Assembly (NCBI GenBank): GCA_035301025.1
Contig: DATGUV010000190.1
Location: 1 to 21,912, forward strand
Direction: 5' to 3'
Source: CALAMD01 sp035301025
Lineage (GTDB): Bacteria; Bacillota; Bacilli; Bacillales; Amphibacillaceae
DNA length: 21,912 bases
The notes beneath the pieces are model-generated. The model worked only from the letters and a program-made list of their open reading frames with translations. It did no database searches and was not told the origin of the DNA. Every line of letters begins with the position of its first letter. Within the stretch, counting starts at the first letter, position 1. A program made the position numbers and the translations under genes. Below are positions 15,652 through 21,912 of the stretch, piece by piece.

Positions 15652-16428
15652 ATGATCTTTGTTCTTGATACAGGGAATACAAATACGGTCTTAGGTGTTT
15701 TTAAAGATGATACGCTCATTCATGAATGGCGTATTAAGACCGATCGCTATAAAACAGAAGACGAATTTGGTATGTTAATAAAATCCTTATTTGATCATAA
15801 GCACATTAAGTTCTCTGATTTCTCAGGGGTCATCATTTCCTCAGTAGTACCTCCGATGATTGTAGCTCTTGAGAAAATGTGTGAAACATACTTTGAACTT
15901 ACTCCATTCATTGTCGGTCGTAAAGAAGTGGAAGTTCCTTTACCAATGGCATACCCTCACCCAGAGGAAATTGGAGCGGACCGGATTGTCAATGCTGTTG
16001 GTGCAGTAGAGACATATGGGGCACCACTTGTAATTATCGATTTTGGGACTGCGACAACGTATTGTTATGTTGATGAAGAAGGGGCATACTATGGGGGTCT
16101 GATCGCACCAGGAATTAAAATTTCTATGGAAGCCTTATATAACAAAGCATCCAAATTGCCAAAAATAGAAATTCAAGCACCGGACCAAGTCATTGGAACA
16201 TCAACGGTTAAGGCAATGCAATCAGGTGTTTTTTACGGATATGTTGGACAAGTAGACGGAATTGTGAAGCGTATGATTGATGAAGCAAAAACTCCACCAA
16301 CAGTGATTGCTACAGGAGGCTTAGCTTCACTTATTGCTGACGCTTCAGAAACGATTCAATATGTAGACTCTCACCTTACATTAAAAGGACTTTATTTAAT
16401 TTATGAAAAAAATATGCAAAACAGATAG
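15652..16428 (+). CDS. coaX: CoaX, type III pantothenate kinase
   Basis: 258 residues, equal to B. subtilis CoaX. Acetate/sugar-kinase fold with DTGNTNTVLG (6-15, ATP phosphate site, catalytic Asp6), PHPEEIGADRIVNAVGA (102-118, pantothenate and dimer region), DFGTATT (130-136) and ATGGLA (220-225). It phosphorylates pantothenate, the first step of coenzyme A synthesis. Type III enzymes need a monovalent cation and are not feedback-inhibited by CoA. The ATG follows GAAGGG. hslO starts 15 bp after the stop, so coaX-hslO are probably cotranscribed, as in B. subtilis (yacB-yacC). Confidence 0.96.
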   Translation: MIFVLDTGNTNTVLGVFKDDTLIHEWRIKTDRYKTEDEFGMLIKSLFDHKHIKFSDFSGVIISSVVPPMIVALEKMCETYFELTPFIVGRKEVEVPLPMAYPHPEEIGADRIVNAVGAVETYGAPLVIIDFGTATTYCYVDEEGAYYGGLIAPGIKISMEALYNKASKLPKIEIQAPDQVIGTSTVKAMQSGVFYGYVGQVDGIVKRMIDEAKTPPTVIATGGLASLIADASETIQYVDSHLTLKGLYLIYEKNMQNR

Positions 16429-16443
16429 GGGATTTAAAGATTT

Positions 16444-17328
16444 ATGGAAAACTATTTAATTAAAGCAACAGGTTTTGATGGTATGGTTCGTGCATATACA
16501 AGTACTACAACAGGCGTTGTTGAGGAAGCTCGCAAACGGCATGATTCATGGGCGACAGCTACTGCAGCACTTGGCAGAACAATGACTATAACAGCTATGA
16601 TGGGTGCAATGCTAAAAGGTGACGATACGATTACTGCAAAGATAGAAGGTGGCGGACCTCTTGGTGGGATTGTTGTTGACGCGAATGCAACTGGAGACGT
16701 AAGAGGATATGTGCAACAACCTCAAACAGACTTTCCAACAAACTCTTTCGGAAAGCTAGATGTAGCACGTGCAGTTGGTACAGAGGGGACATTAAGTATT
16801 GTTAAAGATGTTGGACTCAAAGATTATTTTACAGGACAAGTACAACTTGTTTCTGGAGAAATTAGTGAAGACTTTACGTATTATTTTGCCCACTCTGAAC
16901 AAGTTCCTTCAGCAGTTGGTGCAGGAGTATTGGTTAATCCGGATCATTCTGTATTAGCCGCAGGTGGATTTATCGTTCAAATGATGCCTGGAGCTACAGA
17001 TGAAGTCATTACACAAGTGGAAGAAAATATTACAAACATGCCTGCGATTTCCGAAAGCATTCAGGCAGGAAAAACCCCAGCAGAACTGCTTGATCTTTTG
17101 TTTGGAGAAGCGCCATACTCTATTTTAGAGCAGGTACCCATTCAATTTACATGCACATGCTCAAAAGAACGTTTTGAAAGAGCAATCGTTGGTCTTGGTG
17201 TAGATGAAATTAAAGCGATGATTGATGAAGATAAAGGTGCAGAAGCACAATGCCACTTTTGTAATGAGACCTATCATTTTACGGAAGAGGAATTACGTCA
17301 TTGTTTAGAAGAAACGAAAAATAAATGA
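16444..17328 (+). CDS. hslO: HslO (Hsp33), redox-regulated chaperone
   Basis: 294 residues (291 in B. subtilis). The N-terminal domain carries the Hsp33 signatures RMTITAMMGAMLKGDD-like (45-61), GPLGGIVVDANATGDVRGYV (71-90) and EDFTYYFAHSEQVPSAV (142-158). The C-terminal redox switch has four zinc cysteines: CTC (C237, C239) and CHFC (C270, C273). Oxidation forms disulfides, releases zinc and turns the protein into an ATP-independent holdase. The ribosome-binding site is modest (GGGGA, about 10 bp before the ATG). A stem at 17339-17362 follows. Confidence 0.96.
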   Translation: MENYLIKATGFDGMVRAYTSTTTGVVEEARKRHDSWATATAALGRTMTITAMMGAMLKGDDTITAKIEGGGPLGGIVVDANATGDVRGYVQQPQTDFPTNSFGKLDVARAVGTEGTLSIVKDVGLKDYFTGQVQLVSGEISEDFTYYFAHSEQVPSAVGAGVLVNPDHSVLAAGGFIVQMMPGATDEVITQVEENITNMPAISESIQAGKTPAELLDLLFGEAPYSILEQVPIQFTCTCSKERFERAIVGLGVDEIKAMIDEDKGAEAQCHFCNETYHFTEEELRHCLEETKNK

Positions 17329-17338
17329 TGCTGAAAGT

Positions 17339-17376
17339 CGTCCGGATACATATATCTGGACGATATACATATTTTT
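17339..17376 (+). terminator. Weak hairpin after hslO
   Basis: Stem CGTCCGGATA (17339-17348) / TATCTGGACG (17353-17362) with one G-U pair. The T-run (ATTTTTA) is 9 nt further on, so it may only attenuate transcription into yacD. Confidence 0.4.
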
Positions 17377-17400
17377 AGACAGTGAAGAAAGGATTACCTC

Positions 17401-18306
17401 ATGCGAAAAAAGACATTACTCCAAATCATAGCAATTTTACTCCTTATTAATATCGTCACATTATTTTTATGGAAAAAGGATTCTAGTTCGAGTGTAACTT
17501 TTACAAATATGGACGGGAAAGAAGTCCAAAAAACAGAGGAAGTAGCAACGATTGGTTCTCATCCTATAACATACGAAGATTGGATTAACCGTTTACAAGA
17601 AACTCACGGAAAAGAAGTTCTTGAAGAAATGGTTAACCAAGAACTCGTGAACCAAGCAGCCGAAGAGCGGGATATTTCGATTGAAGAAAAGATTATCCAA
17701 CGAGACATCGCCTTATTAGCAACGATGCAACATGGTCGAACTGAAGAAGAAGTTTCTTTTGAGAAAGAACAGTGGAGAGATCAGATTGTTTATAGATACA
17801 CCCTAGAGGCGCTGTTAACAGAGGATCTTTCCGTTGATGAAGAAAAAGTGGAATCTTACTATGATACATATAAAAAGCAATATGACTTCTCGGAATCTAT
17901 CCAAATCTCCCATATTATTGTTCAATCTATGGAAGAAGCGGAGCAGGTGAAAAAAGAATTAGATGAAGGAGCGCCTTTTGAATTGCTTGCTCAAGAATAT
18001 TCACTAGATACAGATACGAAGAACAATGGTGGTTATTTAGGGCATATTTCAGCAAAGAGTCAATTTATGCCTGAAGGATACTTTGAGAAAGCAGTGGATA
18101 TGGATAATTTCTCATATAGTGAACCTTTCCAAACTGGACAGGGAGTTGCTATTTTATATTTACATGAACATTATCCTTCCTATACATTTACGTACGATGA
18201 GTTAAAGCCGTATATTGAACGTGAATTGTTACTGAAAGATTCAGATGAACAACTAGGGGCAAAAAATTTATGGGAAACCTATGATGTAGAATGGATGTAT
18301 GAGTAG
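17401..18306 (+). CDS. yacD: YacD, membrane-anchored PpiC/parvulin-type peptidyl-prolyl isomerase
   Basis: 301 residues (297 in B. subtilis). An N-terminal signal anchor at 5-24 (hydrophobic, with no lipobox cysteine, unlike PrsA) places the remainder outside the membrane. It is followed by a SurA-like helical region (~45-150) with MVNQELVNQAAEERDI, then a parvulin domain at ~167-257: ISHIIVQSMEEAEQV, FELLAQEYSLDTDTKNNGGYLGHI and EPFQTGQGVAILYL. Parvulins isomerise peptidyl-prolyl bonds and assist folding of exported proteins; clients of YacD are unknown. The start ATG follows GAAAGGA. The stop codon (18304-18306) coincides with the beginning of a palindromic repeat. Confidence 0.92.
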   Translation: MRKKTLLQIIAILLLINIVTLFLWKKDSSSSVTFTNMDGKEVQKTEEVATIGSHPITYEDWINRLQETHGKEVLEEMVNQELVNQAAEERDISIEEKIIQRDIALLATMQHGRTEEEVSFEKEQWRDQIVYRYTLEALLTEDLSVDEEKVESYYDTYKKQYDFSESIQISHIIVQSMEEAEQVKKELDEGAPFELLAQEYSLDTDTKNNGGYLGHISAKSQFMPEGYFEKAVDMDNFSYSEPFQTGQGVAILYLHEHYPSYTFTYDELKPYIERELLLKDSDEQLGAKNLWETYDVEWMYE

Positions 18307-18425
18307 AGTGCATTTCATAATTACCCAAACTAGATTTTTCAATATAGCGCGTAGTTTTAAATGATCCAGTGGAACCACATGTTTGTATGGACGGAGTATA
18401 CCATCCGTATGATGAAGTTCATTCA
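18306..18425. repeat. Dispersed palindromic element, copy 3 (MITE/REP-like)
   Basis: It starts GAGTGCATTTCATAATTACC right at the yacD stop codon and ends CCGTATGATGAAGTTCATTC. Terminal blocks and the inner GGAACCACATGTT align with copy 2 (15302-15416) at near-identical spacing. It lies in the yacD-cysK gap upstream of the cysK promoter. Confidence 0.75.
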
Positions 18426-18495
18426 AGGAATATGATGGTAACCACTTTTCTCTTAAGGCGGTTTATCCTTGTTCATGGAAATAGGGTAGAAACCA

Positions 18496-18529
18496 TTGAC
18501 AAAAAAATGTGAGATGCGTATGTTATAAC
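18496..18529 (+). promoter_or_regulatory. SigA promoter of cysK
   Basis: A perfect -35 TTGACA (18496-18501), a 17-bp spacer, then TATGTT (18519-18524). A second possible -10, TATAAC, lies at 18524-18529 (22-bp spacing). It is 42-47 bp before the cysK start. In B. subtilis cysK is repressed by CymR; I could not identify a CymR site with confidence. Confidence 0.65.
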
Positions 18530-18570
18530 GAAATAGAAGGTTTTACTATACTATAAGGAGGTACTTCATT

Positions 18571-19518
18571 ATGAAGGTAGTAAATAATATTGCGGATCTT
18601 ATTGGTGAGACGCCTATTGTACAATTGCAACATACAGATGAACATATGGCAGACATTTATGTGAAACTGGAATATATGAATCCAGGAAGTTCTGTCAAAG
18701 ATCGAATTGCCCTTGCGATGATTGAGGAAGCAGAAAAAAATGGAGATTTACAAGCAGGTGATACCATAATTGAGCCCACGAGCGGAAATACAGGTATTGG
18801 TTTAGCCATGGTTGCAGCTGCAAAGGGTTATCAAGCAATTTTTGTCATGCCAGATACGATGAGTATTGAGCGAAGAAATTTACTCAAAGCTTACGGTGCA
18901 AAAGTTGTATTAACACCAGGGGCTAAAGGCATGAATGGTGCTATCGAAAAAGCTACTGAGATGCAACAAGAGCAAGATGCTTTTATGCCGCAACAATTTA
19001 CAAATGAAGCGAACCCACGCATCCACGAACAAACAACAGGTCAGGAAATTGTTCGTCAAATGAAAGATGGGCTGGACGCTTTTGTTTCTGGAATTGGTAC
19101 AGGTGGAACAATTACTGGGGCAGGGCGTGTATTAAAGGAACATTTTCCATCCCTTCGCATATATGCCGTAGAACCAACAGATTCACCAGTTCTCTCAGGA
19201 GGAAAGCCAGGTCCACACAAGATCCAAGGAATTGGAGCCGGATTTATTCCGAGTATTTTAGACACAGAAATGTATGATCAAGTGATTCAAGTAGAGAATG
19301 AGACGGCATTTGATGTTGCTAGAGAAGTGGCCCGGACAGAAGGAATTTTAGGTGGAATTTCTTCAGGAGCTGCCATTGCAGCAGCAAGAGAAGTTGCTAA
19401 AGAACTTGGGAAAGGCAAAAAAGTGTTAGCCATCCTTCCAAGTAATGGGGAACGATACTTATCTACTCCATTATATAATTTTGAAGAACTAAAGAGCGAT
19501 TCTCTGGAAAACGAATAA
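18571..19518 (+). CDS. cysK: CysK, O-acetylserine (thiol)-lyase (cysteine synthase A)
   Basis: 315 residues (308 in B. subtilis). Fold type II PLP enzyme: PGSSVKDRIA with the PLP-binding Lys43, PTSGNTG (69-75) for the substrate carboxylate, GTGGT (176-180) for the PLP phosphate, and GISSGAA (262-268) with the serine near the pyridine nitrogen. It makes L-cysteine from O-acetylserine and sulfide, and in B. subtilis also acts with CymR in sensing cysteine status. AAGGAGGT precedes the ATG. It is a single-gene unit with its own promoter and a terminator at 19530. In B. subtilis the next genes are the folate operon; here lysS follows after 272 bp. Confidence 0.97.
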   Translation: MKVVNNIADLIGETPIVQLQHTDEHMADIYVKLEYMNPGSSVKDRIALAMIEEAEKNGDLQAGDTIIEPTSGNTGIGLAMVAAAKGYQAIFVMPDTMSIERRNLLKAYGAKVVLTPGAKGMNGAIEKATEMQQEQDAFMPQQFTNEANPRIHEQTTGQEIVRQMKDGLDAFVSGIGTGGTITGAGRVLKEHFPSLRIYAVEPTDSPVLSGGKPGPHKIQGIGAGFIPSILDTEMYDQVIQVENETAFDVAREVARTEGILGGISSGAAIAAAREVAKELGKGKKVLAILPSNGERYLSTPLYNFEELKSDSLENE

Positions 19519-19529
19519 AATATTTTACT

Positions 19530-19566
19530 GGATGTGCATCAAATTCATAGGTGCACGTCCTTTTTT
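19530..19566 (+). terminator. Terminator after cysK
   Basis: Stem GGATGTGCATC / GGTGCACGTCC (G-U pairs allowed) with a 9-nt loop, followed by TTTTTT. Confidence 0.85.
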
Positions 19567-19619
19567 ATGCTATGATAACGTGGTATATATAAGATGTACT
19601 GAAGTATATCATACGAATA

Positions 19620-19670
19620 GAGTGATTTATGTAAACGAGTTTCGAGCGTTTTGATAGGATGAAATTCATG
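19620..19670. repeat. Possible deleted copy of the dispersed palindromic element
   Basis: GAGTGATTTATGTAAACGAG at the left, GAGTTTCGA inside and GGATGAAATTCATG at the right resemble the ends and interior of copies 2 and 3 in the right order, but the stretch is only about 50 bp. It could be chance. Confidence 0.3.
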
Positions 19671-19790
19671 TAAGCAATCATTCGTTCTTGATTTTTATCC
19701 ATACGTATTAGAAAATAGATGAAATAGCACTCATTCGGCAGAAAGTAACCAAAATCTGAAAAAGTTTAAATAAATGATGGAGTGATGAAT

Positions 19791-21272
19791 GTGTCAGAAG
19801 AAATGAATGACCAAATGCAAGTCCGCCGTGAAAAATTAGCTGCACATCGCGAGCAAGGATTAGATCCTTTTGGAGGTAAGTTTCCTAGAACACATGTAGC
19901 TAGTGAATTACACGAGTTATACGATGCTTATTCAAAAGAAGAATTAGAAGAGAAGAAAGCCCGAGTTGCGATTGCGGGACGCTTAATGACAAAGCGCGGA
20001 AAAGGTAAAGTTGGATTTGCTCATATACAAGATGCCAGTGGTCAAATTCAATTATACGTAAGGAAAGATGCAGTAGGGGAAGAAACATACGATATTTATA
20101 AAACCATCGATCTTGGAGACATTGTAGGAGTTTCAGGAGAGATGTTTAAAACAAATGTCGGTGAACTATCAGTTGCTGTTGACGAATTTGAGTTGCTCAC
20201 GAAATCGTTGCGTCCACTTCCAGAGAAATATCATGGATTAAAAGATGTAGAACAAAGATATCGTCAACGGTACCTAGATCTTATGACGAATGAAGAGAGT
20301 AGAAATACATTTGTACTTCGTAGTAAGATTATTCAATCCATGCGTCGCTATTTAGATGGACAAGGATTCCTTGAAGTAGAAACACCAACGATGCACGCAA
20401 TTCCAGGTGGAGCTTCTGCCCGACCATTTGAAACACATCATAATGCTTTAGATATTCCATTGTATATGCGTATTGCAATTGAATTGCATTTAAAACGATT
20501 AATTGTTGGTGGAATGGAAAAAGTATATGAAATCGGTCGTGTATTTAGAAACGAAGGAGTTTCAACAAGACATAACCCTGAATTTACAATGATTGAATTG
20601 TACGAAGCTTACGCAGATTATCATGACATTATGGAATTAACTGAGAATTTAGTTGCCCATATTGCAGAAGAAGTACTTGGCACGACAAACATCACATACG
20701 GCGAATATGAAATTGACCTTGCACCAAAATGGACAAGAATTCACATGGTAGACGCTGTAAAAGAACATACAGGTGTAGATTTCTGGAAAGAAATGACTGA
20801 TGAGGAAGCGCGTAGTTTAGCAAAAGAACATAACATCGGCATTCAAGATACTATGACGTATGGACATGTAGTCAATGAGTTTTTCGAACAAGTTGTTGAA
20901 GAAAAACTTATTGAACCAACATTTATTTATGGTCATCCCGTAGAAATTTCACCACTTGCAAAAATGAATAAAGAAGACGAACGATTTACAGATCGTTTTG
21001 AATTGTTCATTGTTGGTAGAGAACACGCAAACGCATTTACAGAATTAAATGATCCAATCGATCAACGTGAGCGTTTTGAAGCACAAGTTGCAGAAAGAGA
21101 ACAAGGAAATGATGAAGCTCATCTTATGGATGAAGACTTTATCGAAGCGCTTGAATATGGAATGCCACCAACTGGCGGACTTGGAATAGGAATCGACCGA
21201 CTGGTTATGTTATTAACAAATGCACCATCCATTCGAGACGTACTATTGTTCCCGCAAATGCGTCATAGATAA
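19791..21272 (+). CDS. lysS: LysS, lysyl-tRNA synthetase (class II)
   Basis: 493 residues (499 in B. subtilis). The N-terminal OB anticodon-binding domain (~55-145: VAIAGRLMTKRGKGKVGFAHIQD) precedes the class IIb catalytic core. Motif 1 is FLEVETPTMHAIPGGASARPF, motif 2 RVFRNEGVSTRHNPEFTMIELY, and motif 3 GGLGIGIDRLVMLL. It charges tRNA-Lys. The start is GTG 19791, because GGAG at 19779-19782 is 8 bp upstream and the protein then begins MSEEMNDQMQVRR like its homologues. In-frame GTG 19782 and ATG 19785 lie on or beside that site. No T-box leader (specifier hairpin plus TGGNACC) is present. A terminator follows, then an rRNA operon, as in B. subtilis. Confidence 0.97.
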   Translation: MSEEMNDQMQVRREKLAAHREQGLDPFGGKFPRTHVASELHELYDAYSKEELEEKKARVAIAGRLMTKRGKGKVGFAHIQDASGQIQLYVRKDAVGEETYDIYKTIDLGDIVGVSGEMFKTNVGELSVAVDEFELLTKSLRPLPEKYHGLKDVEQRYRQRYLDLMTNEESRNTFVLRSKIIQSMRRYLDGQGFLEVETPTMHAIPGGASARPFETHHNALDIPLYMRIAIELHLKRLIVGGMEKVYEIGRVFRNEGVSTRHNPEFTMIELYEAYADYHDIMELTENLVAHIAEEVLGTTNITYGEYEIDLAPKWTRIHMVDAVKEHTGVDFWKEMTDEEARSLAKEHNIGIQDTMTYGHVVNEFFEQVVEEKLIEPTFIYGHPVEISPLAKMNKEDERFTDRFELFIVGREHANAFTELNDPIDQRERFEAQVAEREQGNDEAHLMDEDFIEALEYGMPPTGGLGIGIDRLVMLLTNAPSIRDVLLFPQMRHR

Positions 21273-21276
21273 TAGA

Positions 21277-21317
21277 AATCATCCCACTTATATTGTACAT
21301 AGTGGGATGATTCTTTT
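21277..21317 (+). terminator. Terminator after lysS
   Basis: Perfect 12-bp stem AATCATCCCACT (21277-21288) / AGTGGGATGATT (21301-21312) followed by a TTCTTTT tract. Confidence 0.88.
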
Positions 21318-21412
21318 AGTTTTAGGTATACTATTGTTGAGTATTTTTCAATTACTTGAGTAATATAGTTTCATTCATAAATAAGTAGGCAATTGTGTGA
21401 TGACGCTTAGCT

Positions 21413-21482
21413 TAATGAATTGCATAATACGTGTGTGTATAGCAACATGATTCCAATCTTATTGTGTTATGAAATCCACTTG
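21413..21482. repeat. Dispersed palindromic element, short copy 4
   Basis: It starts TAATGAATTGCATAATACGT, has CAACATGATTCC inside, and ends TTATGAAATCCACTTG. This is the reverse orientation of copy 2, with about 45 bp of interior missing. It lies between the lysS terminator and the rRNA promoters. Confidence 0.6.
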
Positions 21483-21617
21483 AAAACTTACATGAAGTAG
21501 GGTGAAGTCTTTTAATGGTATTGTCTTAGCCCCGCAAATAATAGTTAACTCTAGAGTGTATGTAAAGGGATTGTAGCGGGTATAGAATAAGAAATGTATT
21601 CTTTTTAAAATTAATGC

Positions 21618-21646
21618 TTGCTATTTTATTTTAGACGTGGTAAATT
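21618..21646 (+). promoter_or_regulatory. Candidate rRNA operon promoter P1
   Basis: TTGCTA (21618-21623), a 17-bp spacer, then TAAATT (21641-21646), with TGG before the -10. It lies 95 bp upstream of the strong P2, the tandem layout usual for Bacillus rrn operons. Confidence 0.45.
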
Positions 21647-21712
21647 ATTAAACGTTGCTTAATTAAGCGATTGAGCGACAAAAACACTTTAGTACTTTTC
21701 AAAAATAATATA

Positions 21713-21741
21713 TTGACAATGAAAAGGCTGCGTGTTATGAT
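21713..21741 (+). promoter_or_regulatory. rRNA operon promoter P2
   Basis: TTGACA (21713-21718), a 17-bp spacer, then TATGAT (21736-21741) with an extended TGT. A near-consensus SigA promoter facing the 16S gene expected to the right. Confidence 0.9.
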
Positions 21742-21747
21742 AGAGAA

Positions 21748-21912
21748 GTCGCCAACAAAGCGACGTGCAAATATTTGTTCCTTGAAAACTGAACAGAACA
21801 ATCATTATGGTAAGAGAAACATGTAACATGTTTACTCGTTAATTTTTAAATTTTAGTCAGCAATAGCTGATGCCAATATAATAGTGAGTGTACTCACTAT
21901 GTTTCAAACTTT
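21748..21912 (+). other. rRNA operon leader (16S rRNA begins just beyond the window)
   Basis: The transcribed leader opens with hairpin GTCGC...GCGAC (21748-21764). GTTCCTTGAAAACTGAAC (from 21778) resembles the boxA-type antitermination sequence found in Bacillus rrn leaders. Further hairpins follow: AAACATGT-A-ACATGTTT (21817-21833), TCAGC/GCTGA (21857-21870) and ATAGTGAG/CTCACTAT (21881-21900). The window ends in TTTCAAACTTT, which in Bacillaceae lies immediately before the 16S 5' end (TATGGAGAGTTTGATC). Confidence 0.8.

Noticed and set aside
18426..18570. S-box (SAM) riboswitch upstream of cysK
   Set aside because: The space between promoter and start is under 50 bp, too short for an S-box, and no conserved core is visible.
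19567..19790. T-box or other riboswitch leader for lysS
   Set aside because: No TGGNACC T-box sequence, specifier loop or antiterminator/terminator pair was seen. B. subtilis lysS also lacks one.

Overview
The window is chromosomal DNA from an endospore-forming Bacillaceae (low-GC Firmicute). Gene order follows the Bacillus subtilis segment between spoVT and the first rRNA operons after lysS: yabM, yabN, yabO/rqcP, yabP, yabQ, divIC, yabR, tRNA-Met, spoIIE, yabS, yabT, tilS, hprT, ftsH, coaX, hslO, yacD, cysK, lysS, then an rRNA promoter region. Every protein gene is on the + strand and intact; only the tRNA is on the - strand. The strongly acidic FtsH tail would suit a salt-tolerant genus, but genus cannot be fixed from this window.

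Layout. 1-851: no recognisable gene. A 51-bp tandem repeat array opens the window and runs off its left edge, followed by a featureless stretch and a dispersed palindromic repeat just before yabM. 852-5982: a tightly packed run (yabM to yabR) joining a lipid-flippase-like exporter, a MazG pyrophosphohydrolase, the ribosome rescue factor RqcP, spore proteins YabP/YabQ, the divisome protein DivIC and an S1 RNA-binding protein. 6029-6301: yabR terminator, then a self-contained tRNA-Met unit on the opposite strand with promoter and terminator. 6302-10913: the sporulation block spoIIE-yabS-yabT. spoIIE has a Spo0A-type promoter with a 21-bp spacer and nearby 0A-like boxes. 11021-15207: tilS, hprT, ftsH, an essential housekeeping cluster. 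15652-18306: coaX, hslO, yacD. 18571-21272: cysK and lysS. 21318-21912: tandem rRNA promoters and the leader, ending about where 16S rRNA should begin.

The genes combine housekeeping (tRNA-Ile maturation, purine salvage, CoA synthesis, cysteine synthesis, lysyl-tRNA charging, membrane proteolysis, redox chaperone) with sporulation (SpoIIE phosphatase, YabP/YabQ, YabT kinase) and division (DivIC).

The least ordinary content is non-coding: (a) a 51-bp tandem array with an alternating 102-bp higher-order period; (b) a family of roughly 70-120-bp imperfect palindromic elements (MITE/REP-like), with at least four copies in intergenic gaps and two more degenerate candidates; (c) no folate operon and no dusB between cysK and lysS, where B. 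subtilis carries them.
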